This document shows, piece by piece, positions 20,966 through 29,084 of a stretch of 64,000 bases of DNA; the first letter of the stretch is position 1; every line of letters begins with the position of its first letter. The DNA is from Hydrogenophaga pseudoflava. GTDB lineage: Bacteria; Pseudomonadota; Gammaproteobacteria; Burkholderiales; Burkholderiaceae_C. The notes below the pieces were generated by a model. The model was not told where the DNA came from, made no database searches, and saw only the letters and a program-made list of their open reading frames with translations. Position numbers and translations under genes: made by a program. The stretch spans positions 434,001-498,000 of the forward strand of contig NZ_JAVHJP010000002.1 in NCBI RefSeq assembly GCF_031020795.1, written 5' to 3'.

Positions 20966-21523
20966 ATGAAAACATCCACACGGGCCATGCGGGCCCTTGG
21001 CACGCTGGGTGCCGCCTTGATGCTGGCGACAGTCGCACACGCCGTCAATCTGCCCAAGCCGCCCAGCCCACCGAAGCCCGGTGAACAGCCCGACATTCCC
21101 GACACCCAGATCCTCGACAAGCTGCCCGAGGGCACGGAAATGCCGGAGCCGGGACAGGCCGGCGTGGTGGTTTCCTGCCTGCAAAAGGGCAACATGGACA
21201 TCACCCGGCCCAGCCTGCCATTGCTCAGCTGCTGGGAGAGCGCGACCAACCGCAGCGACGACGTGGAGGCCCTGCACAAGGCCTGCACCGTGCAGATGAC
21301 GCCGATGAAGATCGACTCGACCCTCGTGCCGAAGTGCCCGCCCAAGGCACTGGGCACCTGCATCGGTGCCAAGAGCGGTGGTGCCGCCGACAGCGAAAGG
21401 TCCACCTCCAACCACTACCACTACACGCCGCAGACCTTGTTCGAGTGGCGCAAGAGCAAGAAGAACTGCGAGGCCTCCGGCGGCAAGTGGTACGGCCTGG
21501 GCAACAAGTCGCGCCTTTTCTAA
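20966..21523 (+). CDS. Second exported cysteine-rich protein of the T4SS cluster
   Basis: Unrecognised 185-residue protein. It has a signal peptide (about residues 10-27, ending VAHAV), a proline-rich stretch right after it (LPKPPSPPKPGEQPDIP), and six cysteines in the mature part. The ATG is chosen because ACAGGAGGAAAACC lies just upstream; an earlier start would hide the signal peptide. It is the tandem partner of the gene before it. A secreted or surface role is inferred only from the signal peptide and location. Confidence 0.6.
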   Translation: MKTSTRAMRALGTLGAALMLATVAHAVNLPKPPSPPKPGEQPDIPDTQILDKLPEGTEMPEPGQAGVVVSCLQKGNMDITRPSLPLLSCWESATNRSDDVEALHKACTVQMTPMKIDSTLVPKCPPKALGTCIGAKSGGAADSERSTSNHYHYTPQTLFEWRKSKKNCEASGGKWYGLGNKSRLF

Positions 21524-21575
21524 TTGGTGCGCGCACGTTTTGACAGCAACAACGCTTACTCAAGGAGTGGATGGC

Positions 21576-21944
21576 ATGAAGAGCAATGAATGTAGGGCTG
21601 CGATGCATTGGAGTACCCGCCGGGTGGCACTGAAACTGACCCTGGCTGGTGTCCTGGCCGCAGGTTTGTCGGCCTGCGGTGGTGGCGGCGGCGGAGACGA
21701 GAGCTCGGAAGACTCCAAGGACCTTCGGGCGGCGCTAGACCGGTTGCAGGCGGGAATGACGTACGACGAAGTTGTTGCAGCGGTGGGTTGGGAGCCGAAT
21801 GAAGGCCCTGACAACTGGTCGCACGACGGTCGACTTTTGATGGTCACCTTTCAAACACCTGCCAATGCGAGCGAACGGCGCATTGCGGTAGCGGTTTTGG
21901 CTGGTCGGCCAGGGGAGTCAGAAATTCATCGCCGTTATCAATGA
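21576..21944 (+). CDS. Small lipoprotein with BamE/SmpA-like motif
   Basis: A 122-residue predicted lipoprotein. The signal ends in lipobox LSAC, followed by a run of glycines and an acidic linker. The motif LQAGMTYDEVVAAVGWEP resembles the turn of the BamE/OmlA fold, which often mediates contacts at the outer membrane. The ATG follows AAGGAG by 10 bases. It sits 22 bp upstream of the VirB5-like gene. A role as an accessory of the outer-membrane pore is a guess. Confidence 0.6.
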   Translation: MKSNECRAAMHWSTRRVALKLTLAGVLAAGLSACGGGGGGDESSEDSKDLRAALDRLQAGMTYDEVVAAVGWEPNEGPDNWSHDGRLLMVTFQTPANASERRIAVAVLAGRPGESEIHRRYQ

Positions 21945-21966
21945 CTCATAACCTAACGCGACTGCT

Positions 21967-22563
21967 ATGAAGAAACTCTTGTTCTTGAGCTTGGTGTTGC
22001 TGTCTCAAGCGGCACAGGCGCAGTGGGCGGTGCTGGACGAAGCGGTAAGAGACCTGGTCCATCGAATCAACAATGTGAGTGGAACCTCGGGCCAAATGGA
22101 CAATCTTTCGGCCTCGTCCAACCTTGATATCGACTTTGCTACGGTGGCGGCGCAGAACCCTGAGCGGTTCATTGGCACGGCCGCCGACTGCGGCGACCGC
22201 CAACTCAACCAGCAGCACTACAACGCCTGTATGGGCCTGCGCAATCTGCGCCTGACCACGCTCAAGGAAACGGTGGACTTGGTGAACGTCATAGTGGCGC
22301 GAGATGGGCAAATCAAGCGGGTGATTGACGATGGAAGAAGCGTTGTGGACTCTGGAAAGCTCCAACGCTTTCAGTTCGAGTTGATCGGTCTGCAAACCCG
22401 CATGCAGAACGATGCGATGAAGCTTCAAGCCCTGCACTTTGGCTACAAGCAGCGCGAAAAAGCCTACGAAATGCAGATGGCCGAAGCACGTCGGGTTTCA
22501 GACACCCGGCCGAATTCGCTCGTCAATCTTGGCCCGGTGCCGTTCGTAAAGCCGCCGAGATAA
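21967..22563 (+). CDS. virB5: VirB5-like minor pilin candidate
   Basis: A 198-residue exported protein with a signal peptide ending AAQAQ near residue 20. The mature part is mostly helical, with long amphipathic stretches (LTTLKETVDLVNVIV; LQRFQFELIGLQTRM), as in the VirB5 pilus-tip family. Sequence conservation in VirB5 is low, so the call rests on size, export, helical character and position directly before virB6. Confidence 0.6.
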   Translation: MKKLLFLSLVLLSQAAQAQWAVLDEAVRDLVHRINNVSGTSGQMDNLSASSNLDIDFATVAAQNPERFIGTAADCGDRQLNQQHYNACMGLRNLRLTTLKETVDLVNVIVARDGQIKRVIDDGRSVVDSGKLQRFQFELIGLQTRMQNDAMKLQALHFGYKQREKAYEMQMAEARRVSDTRPNSLVNLGPVPFVKPPR

Positions 22564-22601
22564 CGGGCTGCTTTGATTGAAACCATCTCCAGAGTTTTTA
22601 C

Positions 22602-24212
22602 ATGCCCTGTAGCTCCGCTGCGCTTCCAGCGTTTCTGGTGACCGCCCTTACGGGTTTGGACAACAGGTACGTGTCCATGGTCAACGACGCCGTGTTCGTC
22701 TGCAGTGTTCGCGAGTACCTGATCGACGACATGTTGATCGGTACCTATCGCGAGCTGGTGGCGGCCAAGCTGGGCATTGCGTTGGCCTACATGTCCACCG
22801 TGCTCATGACCATATGGGTGATCTACCAGGGGTTCATGATCATTTCCGGGGCCAATCGCCAGCCCATTCTGGGACTGGCCTTCAAGACGGGAAAGATGGT
22901 GCTGATCCTGTCGCTCGTGGCGTTGGTGGCTGCGAACTCGCCGGTGATTGCCGACACGGTGCTGGATTTTCAGGCGCTGGTCACGGGGATCGTGGTGGAC
23001 GACGGAACCGACGTCTACCGCACGATCGACATCAACCTGGCGTTGGCCCAGGTGTTCAACGCCCTGATTGATGGCTTTGTCGGTGGCGCTCAGGCCAACG
23101 CAGAGGGCAAGTCACTCACCCAGATGGCCGGTCTGGTCGGTCAGAGCGGCCCGGCGATGCTGGTGTCGGTGATGGCCATCATGGCGGAAATCTCCATCAC
23201 GCTGGCGATCATGCTGGCGCCCTTGTTCCTGTTCTTCCTGTTGTTCCAGCAGACCGCGGCCATGTTCTGGAGCTGGGCGAAGTTCCTGCTCGGAACGATG
23301 TTTTCGCTGGCGGTGCTGGCGCTGGTCTCCGGCATTCTGCTGAAGATGATGATGATGTACGGGGCCACGGTGCTTGCCGGCTTCTTCCTCAATGCCTCAG
23401 CTATGGGCAGTGTGGTGTCGGTGGATGTCGGTGGAAGTGCCATGCGGATGGCCATGCTCGGAGCGCTGTCGACTGCGCTGTTGGTGATGATCCCGCCGTT
23501 GATCATGCAGTTCTTCAACTCCGGGGCGTCTTTTGCTGCTGGCGCCATGATGGGGGCCATGGGCGGCGGGGCGGCCGCTGGCGGTGTGGTCGGGCTGGCC
23601 CAGGCCATGGGCGGGCAGCAGCCGGCGGGTGTCGGCGCTTCGTCTGGCGGCTCAGGGGCGCGCCTTGAGTCCTCCCGGGGCGGGTCGGACGCCGCAGGTG
23701 AAAGCGTCTCAACCCGCAATACCCAGATGGCTCTTCAACGAACCGGTGTTTTCGGGTCGGCAGGCGCCAGCGAACGCCTGTCTTATGGCCCATCTCCCGC
23801 GCCCGGCAGTTTGGGCATGGCCAGCCGGGCGCCTGATTCCCAGGGCTTGGCGTTTCTACGGCAGAAGCAGGGCGGCGACGAATTCCGCGACCCGGGCAAT
23901 CCTTCTTCTCCGTCTTCTTCTTCTTCTTCTTCCAGGCTGGTTGTGGTTGAAAGCGCGGGGAACACACCGGTGCAGCCCCCGGTGGCCGACCTCACCTACG
24001 ACGCGGCACGGGGGATATACGTCGGCGCTGGCACCGAGGCGGCATTGGCCAACGGTGCGGGCAAGGGCGGGCGGCTGACGGTTTCTCAGGGCGTGGGCGA
24101 TACCTCTGTTGACCGTGGCGACCACCGCCCTGTGGCAGCGAGCCATGGAGCCCCGGCAAGACCGGAACTTCCTTTCGGCGCGCCTGCAGACAAGCCCGTG
24201 AGGAAGAGTTGA
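22602..24212 (+). CDS. virB6: VirB6-like polytopic membrane protein
   Basis: A 536-residue protein. The N-terminal ~320 residues have five or more hydrophobic segments (for example MSTVLMTIWVIYQGFMII, ISITLAIMLAPLFLFFLLF, SLAVLALVSGILL, ALLVMIPPLIMQFF), matching the VirB6/TrbL core that forms part of the inner-membrane channel. The C-terminal ~200 residues are Gly/Ser-rich and probably flexible, with a seven-serine tract. It lies between virB5 and virB7. Confidence 0.85.
   Translation: MPCSSAALPAFLVTALTGLDNRYVSMVNDAVFVCSVREYLIDDMLIGTYRELVAAKLGIALAYMSTVLMTIWVIYQGFMIISGANRQPILGLAFKTGKMVLILSLVALVAANSPVIADTVLDFQALVTGIVVDDGTDVYRTIDINLALAQVFNALIDGFVGGAQANAEGKSLTQMAGLVGQSGPAMLVSVMAIMAEISITLAIMLAPLFLFFLLFQQTAAMFWSWAKFLLGTMFSLAVLALVSGILLKMMMMYGATVLAGFFLNASAMGSVVSVDVGGSAMRMAMLGALSTALLVMIPPLIMQFFNSGASFAAGAMMGAMGGGAAAGGVVGLAQAMGGQQPAGVGASSGGSGARLESSRGGSDAAGESVSTRNTQMALQRTGVFGSAGASERLSYGPSPAPGSLGMASRAPDSQGLAFLRQKQGGDEFRDPGNPSSPSSSSSSSRLVVVESAGNTPVQPPVADLTYDAARGIYVGAGTEAALANGAGKGGRLTVSQGVGDTSVDRGDHRPVAASHGAPARPELPFGAPADKPVRKS
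23913..23933 (+). repeat. Trinucleotide (TCT) repeat in virB6
   Basis: Six TCT units plus TCC encode seven consecutive serines (residues 438-444) in the flexible tail of VirB6. Slippage here would change serine number without breaking the frame. Confidence 0.8.
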
Positions 24213-24250
24213 CGAATGCCAATTCGAACTGACCAACGAGTGACTACGAG

Positions 24251-24676
24251 ATGACCAATACAAGCATGAACCAGGGACGGATGACGCGATTGATGGGGGC
24301 CTTGTTGCTGGCAGGCTTGCTGCAAGCCTGCGCTGCGCCCAAGCCCATCGACATCGTCGACAACTGGAGGCCGGTGAACACGCTGGCTGCCAAGCCGCAG
24401 GAGATTCCGCTCAAGGAAGAAAACGAGCTGCCGCGGTTCCAGATGCTGCCGACCGATGCGACGCTGCGCCACATGCTCGAGCGCTGGGCCAAGGAGAACG
24501 GCGGGGCGCTGGACTGGCAGTACCCGAGCGACCTGACCCTGGTCTCGGGCCTGGAGTCGATCAAGGACAACAACCTGCAGCGCGCCCTGAATGCGGTGCG
24601 ACGCAACTACGCGGCGCAGAAGCTGCGCATCCAGGTGTCGGCCAGCCGGTCGATGCTGGTGACCAAGATGCCCTGA
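24251..24676 (+). CDS. virB7: VirB7-like lipoprotein with C-terminal N0-like domain
   Basis: A 141-residue lipoprotein. The signal ends in lipobox LLQAC (C27). Unlike the very small VirB7 of conjugation systems, it carries a folded C-terminal part (residues ~65-141: TDATLRHMLERWAKENGG, then LKDNNL-type helix and VSASRSMLV strand) resembling the N0/TcpQ domain. Family knowledge: an N0-bearing VirB7 of about this size is a hallmark of the Xanthomonas-type bacteria-killing T4SS. Two later in-frame ATGs could also serve as start. Confidence 0.8.
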   Translation: MTNTSMNQGRMTRLMGALLLAGLLQACAAPKPIDIVDNWRPVNTLAAKPQEIPLKEENELPRFQMLPTDATLRHMLERWAKENGGALDWQYPSDLTLVSGLESIKDNNLQRALNAVRRNYAAQKLRIQVSASRSMLVTKMP

Positions 24677-24683
24677 GGACCTT

Positions 24684-25601
24684 ATGGCTTTGTTCAAGCG
24701 CGAGGTGTCCGAGGCCTCGCAGGAAATTCTCAGGAAGTCGATGGACTTCGAGTCCAACGTCATTTCGATGGTCAAGCGCAGCGAGCGCCGTGCCTGGATC
24801 GTGGCCATTTCGTCGATGGTGCTGACCTTGATGATGGGCGGTGCGATTGCCTACATGTTGCCGCTCAAGGAAAAGGTGCCTTACCTGGTGACGGTGGACC
24901 TCAAGCGCAGCACCAGCACCGTGTCACCGTTGCGCGACAACGTTGCGGCCACTGGCATCTACGCCAGCGAGGCGCTCAACCGCAGCCATGTGGCCCGCTT
25001 CGTGCAGGCGCGCGAGGGTTACGACTACGACACCATCAACGAGCACGACTGGGAGTACGTGGCGTCGATGTCCAACGACCAGGTCAAGGGCCTGTTCGTG
25101 CAGCAGTTCGACGGTACGGCCAACAGCCCCGAGAAGAAGTGGGGCCGCAACACCGCGATCCGGGTGAAGGTCAACAGCATCGTGTTCAACGGGCTGGACG
25201 AGGAGCGTGGTGCCCGGCCGACGGGGGCCACGGTGCGCTTCGAGAAGTGGAAGTTCGACAAGACCAACGGGCGCAGCGAGTACCTCAGCAGCCACGTGGC
25301 CACGATGAGCTACGAATACAAGACCAACCTGAAGATGAGCGACCACCTGCGGCTGCGCAATCCGCTGGGCTTCCAGGTGACCTCGTTCCGGGTGGACGAC
25401 GAGTTCAACGCGCCGGTGTTCACGGCCGGCCAGCCGGACAAGGGGGTGCCGCTGCTGACGGAGGACGAAGGTGTGATGCACCGCGGCGCGGACGCGCCGG
25501 ATGCTCCGACGGCGGTGGTGCCTGCCAATGCGCAGCAGTCCGCGCAGCCTCCGCTGTCGGCACTGCCCGGCGCACCTGCGACACCGTCCCCGGGGCAGTA
25601 G
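24684..25601 (+). CDS. virB8: VirB8-like inner-membrane protein
   Basis: A 305-residue bitopic protein with a cytoplasmic N-terminus, one TM helix (about residues 38-59) and a periplasmic VirB8 domain (about 75-240, with YDYDTINEHDWEYV and RNPLGFQVTSFRVDDEF). A Pro/Ala-rich tail of ~55 residues follows the domain. VirB8 links the inner-membrane complex with the arches and stalk. It starts 7 bp after virB7. Confidence 0.92.
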   Translation: MALFKREVSEASQEILRKSMDFESNVISMVKRSERRAWIVAISSMVLTLMMGGAIAYMLPLKEKVPYLVTVDLKRSTSTVSPLRDNVAATGIYASEALNRSHVARFVQAREGYDYDTINEHDWEYVASMSNDQVKGLFVQQFDGTANSPEKKWGRNTAIRVKVNSIVFNGLDEERGARPTGATVRFEKWKFDKTNGRSEYLSSHVATMSYEYKTNLKMSDHLRLRNPLGFQVTSFRVDDEFNAPVFTAGQPDKGVPLLTEDEGVMHRGADAPDAPTAVVPANAQQSAQPPLSALPGAPATPSPGQ

Positions 25602-25680
25602 GGGCCGAGCCCTCCGGTACACGGGCGCAACATGGTGGTTGCGTCCCCATTGAATCTGAAATGACAGGGAGTAGACGAGC

Positions 25681-26433
25681 ATGACTCATCGATTGCGAAA
25701 TTTCAGCGCCATGGCGGTTCTGGCGCTCACGGCCAGCCTCTGGGCGGGCGGCGCTGGCGCACAGGAGGTGCGCGAAGTGCCCTACCAGCGGGACCAGGTG
25801 GTGCGCGTGAACACAGGCCTGGGCATTGCCACCCAGATCGAGATCAGCGCGCAGGAGCAGGTCAAGGACTTCGGCACCGGCTTCAGCGACGGCTGGGAGC
25901 TGGTGCGGCGCGACAACATCTTCTACATCCGGCCCAAGAACGTGGATGTGGACACCAACATGTACATCCGCACCAACATGCGCTCGTACCTGCTGGACCT
26001 GCGCGTGTCGGCCACCAAGTGGAAGACGCTGGAGGAGGCCAAGAACGCGGGCGTGTTCTACAAGATCCGCTTTGTGTATGGCAGCGAGGAGCCGGACAAG
26101 GCCAGTCCGCTGGCCGCCACCAATGCGGTGCTGTCGCCGTCGGCGGCGGCACTCAACTCGCAGAGCAACTACCACCTGAACTACGACTACTCGGCGGTCA
26201 GCGATGTGTCGACCATCGTGCCCACGCGCGTGTACGACAACGGTCAGTTCACCTACATCCACTTGCCACCGATGGCGAACTTCCCTGCCGTGTTCGGCCG
26301 CAACGAGCGCAACGGCGAGGAGTTTCTGGTGAACACCAAGAGCGAGAAGAACGTGATGGTGGTGCTGGGCGTCTATCCGTTTCTGGTGATGCGGCTGGGC
26401 AATGACGTGGTGGGACTCAGGAGGAACCAATGA
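25681..26433 (+). CDS. virB9: VirB9-like outer-membrane core protein
   Basis: A 250-residue periplasmic protein with a signal peptide (cleavage near GAGA-QEV, residue 27). An N-terminal domain is followed by a C-terminal beta-sandwich (from ~160, with the NYHLNYDYS motif and DNGQFTYIHLP) that packs with VirB7 and VirB10 in the outer-membrane core complex. The stop overlaps the virB10 start (ATGA). A near-perfect GTTGC-type hairpin lies in the 79-bp gap upstream. Confidence 0.93.
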   Translation: MTHRLRNFSAMAVLALTASLWAGGAGAQEVREVPYQRDQVVRVNTGLGIATQIEISAQEQVKDFGTGFSDGWELVRRDNIFYIRPKNVDVDTNMYIRTNMRSYLLDLRVSATKWKTLEEAKNAGVFYKIRFVYGSEEPDKASPLAATNAVLSPSAAALNSQSNYHLNYDYSAVSDVSTIVPTRVYDNGQFTYIHLPPMANFPAVFGRNERNGEEFLVNTKSEKNVMVVLGVYPFLVMRLGNDVVGLRRNQ

Positions 26434-27518
26434 GCATGCAATTTCCCCAAGGCGGTGGACAGGGCCCGGTGCTGTCCGACAACATGCCCAAACTGTCGGC
26501 AGGTCTGACGCGCGGGGTGAACAAGACGGCGGTGGCCTACATCGTGCTGGTGTCGCTGGCCACCATCGGCATGACCCTGTGGGTCGCAAGCAATGCGTTC
26601 TCGGCCGACGACGACAAGAAGAAGCAGGTGACCTATGAAGAGGTCACCGTGCCGAACAAGCCGAAGCTCGCCGTGCTCCCGCCGCCACCGCCTGCCGAAG
26701 TGGTGGCGAAGGCCGACCTGCCGCCGCTGCCCAACGACATGCCCCAGATGGCCGAGGCCCAGACCCAGGCGCCCAAGGACGACCTGATGCAGCGCCGCAT
26801 GGCCAGCGAGAACAACCTGGTGGCGACCCAGGACAAGGGCAAGAAGAACCAACTGTTCGAGGACGAGTACTCGTCCGTGAAGCGCGGCGCGGTGGAGGCC
26901 CTGGCCAACGCCGACTTCACCCTGACCCGGGGCACCTACATCCGCTGCTCGCTGGAAACCAAGATTGTTTCGACGCTGCCTGGCATGACCTCTTGCATCG
27001 TCACAGAGCCCATCTACTCGGTCAACGGGCGCCGCCTGCTGATCGACAAGGGGTCGAAGGTCACGGGTGAATACAAGTACGCCGACGAGAATTACGACCG
27101 GATCGGCATCGTCTGGACCCGGGTGCTCACCACCACGGGCCTGGATGTGCGGATCGACAGCAACGGCACGGATGCCCTCGGCGGCGCCGGGGTGCCCGGC
27201 CACTACGACGGCCACTGGGGCGAGCGCATCGGTGCGGCCTTGCTGGTCAGCCTGCTGGCCGATGGCATCGACGCCGGGGCTCAGCGGTTTGCGAACGAGC
27301 ACAACATTCGCGGCAGCACCACGGTGACGGGGGCTGGCGGTGTGGGGGTGGTGTCCATCGATCCCTGGGAATCGGCCACCGCCTCCACTGCCAAGAAGGC
27401 CGCCTCCGACATGCTGGCGCGCTCGGCCAACCGCAAGGCGACGGTGACGGTGCTCAACGGCACGGTGATCAACATCTTCACCGCCCGGGACGTGGACTTC
27501 TCCAGCGTCATGCGCTGA
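26430..27518 (+). CDS. virB10: VirB10-like envelope-spanning protein
   Basis: A 362-residue TrbI/VirB10 protein. It has a cytoplasmic N-terminus, one TM helix (about 33-54), a proline-rich periplasmic linker (LPPPPPAEVV) and a C-terminal beta-barrel domain (from ~150, with RGTYIRCSLETKIVSTLPGM, YSVNGRRLLIDKGSKV and RIGIVWTRVLT). VirB10 spans both membranes and forms the outer-membrane pore. It overlaps virB9 by four bases. Confidence 0.94.
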   Translation: MSMQFPQGGGQGPVLSDNMPKLSAGLTRGVNKTAVAYIVLVSLATIGMTLWVASNAFSADDDKKKQVTYEEVTVPNKPKLAVLPPPPPAEVVAKADLPPLPNDMPQMAEAQTQAPKDDLMQRRMASENNLVATQDKGKKNQLFEDEYSSVKRGAVEALANADFTLTRGTYIRCSLETKIVSTLPGMTSCIVTEPIYSVNGRRLLIDKGSKVTGEYKYADENYDRIGIVWTRVLTTTGLDVRIDSNGTDALGGAGVPGHYDGHWGERIGAALLVSLLADGIDAGAQRFANEHNIRGSTTVTGAGGVGVVSIDPWESATASTAKKAASDMLARSANRKATVTVLNGTVINIFTARDVDFSSVMR

Positions 27519-27537
27519 GCCGGTGGCGGTGTCCGAC

Positions 27538-28587
27538 ATGTCAGAGAGCGGGGGCGCGGAGCAGATTGCCCACATTTCCACCGAGTTCCTGGAGTACCAG
27601 TACCACGTCCTGGGCATCACGCCGTTCCTGAACGATCCGCGGGTCACCGAGATCTGCATCAACAGGCCCGGAGAGGTGTTTCTGGAGACTGTGAACGGCT
27701 GGGAGCGCATCGACGTGCCCGGGTTGACGTTCGACCGTGCGCGGCAGTTCTGCACCACGGTGGTCAACGAGAGCAAGACGGGGCAGCGCATCACCGCGGT
27801 GGACCCAGTGGTGTCGCTGACCTTTCCCACCGGCCAGCGTGCGCAGTTCGTGCTGCCGCCGGCGGTGCCGGCGGACCACGTGTCGATCACGATCCGATTG
27901 CCCTCGCGCTACACCAAGACTCTGGACCAGTACCAGGAGGACGGCTTCTTCGCCCGCATTCTCGAAGGCACCGACAGCGTCGGCGAGATGGACGAGGAGC
28001 TGCTGGCGCTCAAGCGGGACCGCAACTACCACGACTTCTTCAGCAAGGCGGTGTTCTACAAGAAGAACATCGTGGTCTCAGGCGCTACCGGCAGCGGCAA
28101 GACGACGTTCATGAAGTCGCTGGTGACACACATCCCGCGGGACGAACGGCTCATCACCATCGAGGACGCACGCGAACTGTTCATCGAGCAGCCCAACCGT
28201 GTCCACCTCATCTATTCGCGGGGCGGGCAGGGCACGGCCAACGTCACGGCCAAGGGCTGCATGGAGGCCTGCCTGCGGATGAAGCCCGACCGCATCATCC
28301 TGGCCGAAATCCGGGGCGACGAATCGTTCTACTACATCCGCAACTGTGCTTCCGGCCACCCGGGCTCGATCACCAGCTGCCACGCCGGCAGCACGAGCCA
28401 GACCTGGGACCAGATGGCGCTGATGGTCAAGGCCTCGCCCGAAGGTGCGGGTCTGGACTTCGACGAGATCAAGCGGCTGCTGATGCTCACCATCGACATC
28501 GTGGTGCACATCAAGGCCCATGCCGGTCAGCGCTACATCACCGGCATCGACTTCGATCCCCAGCGCAAGCTTGCGCTGGAGTCATGA
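27538..28587 (+). CDS. virB11: VirB11 ATPase
   Basis: A 349-residue hexameric traffic ATPase. Walker A GATGSGKT is at 182-189; the Asp box (ITIEDARELF), Walker B (RIILAEIRGDE) and His box (GHPGSITSCHA) follow in order. The N-terminal domain contains the family's EICINRPGEVFLE. Two GTG codons 9 and 15 bases upstream are alternative starts. VirB11 switches the machine between pilus assembly and substrate transfer. Confidence 0.94.
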   Translation: MSESGGAEQIAHISTEFLEYQYHVLGITPFLNDPRVTEICINRPGEVFLETVNGWERIDVPGLTFDRARQFCTTVVNESKTGQRITAVDPVVSLTFPTGQRAQFVLPPAVPADHVSITIRLPSRYTKTLDQYQEDGFFARILEGTDSVGEMDEELLALKRDRNYHDFFSKAVFYKKNIVVSGATGSGKTTFMKSLVTHIPRDERLITIEDARELFIEQPNRVHLIYSRGGQGTANVTAKGCMEACLRMKPDRIILAEIRGDESFYYIRNCASGHPGSITSCHAGSTSQTWDQMALMVKASPEGAGLDFDEIKRLLMLTIDIVVHIKAHAGQRYITGIDFDPQRKLALES

Positions 28588-28604
28588 CATTCAAGGAGGA
28601 CAAC

Positions 28605-29057
28605 ATGAAACATCGTCAGCTTCTGGCGACCGCATTCGCTGCGCTCTGTGGCGTTGCCGCTCAGGCCACGACTCCGACGCCAGGCATCACCCCCGTCGAC
28701 ATGCGGGGGCTGTGGTTCCTGAAGAACGAGGAGGGGGCAGCCAAGTGCGCCGCCTACCTCGGGCGCAAACCGGTCGAGCCCGACCCGGGGGCACTGGTGA
28801 TCGACGAACGCCAGCTGCAGCAGTGGGCAGACAACACCCAGACCACCATGTATTTCGTGACCGATGTGCAGCCTCGCCGAGTGAACACCTGGCGCATGCA
28901 GGCGCTGGTGGATGTGCCGCCTTACGAGAAGCCCAAGACACTGGAAACCTATGTCTTCGAGCTGCGGCAGGACGAGCTGCTGTGGTCCCGCCGCCGGGGC
29001 ACCGACGCGCTGGACGAACCCGTGGACACCACGGTGTTTGCGCGCTGCGGCTACTGA
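28605..29057 (+). CDS. Exported protein of unknown function between virB11 and virD4
   Basis: Unrecognised 150-residue protein with a signal peptide (about residues 5-21, ending AAQA). The mature part begins DMRGLWFLKNEEGAAKC and ends in TTVFARCGY, with several alternating beta-type stretches (TMYFVTDVQ, ETYVFELRQDELLWSRR) and two cysteines that could pair. The ATG follows AAGGAGG by 5 bases. Its position between virB11 and a lipoprotein that looks like an immunity factor makes an accessory or protective role possible, but this is inference. Confidence 0.6.
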   Translation: MKHRQLLATAFAALCGVAAQATTPTPGITPVDMRGLWFLKNEEGAAKCAAYLGRKPVEPDPGALVIDERQLQQWADNTQTTMYFVTDVQPRRVNTWRMQALVDVPPYEKPKTLETYVFELRQDELLWSRRRGTDALDEPVDTTVFARCGY

Positions 29058-29084
29058 GGGATGTGAAGGTGAGGGAGTGAAGAC

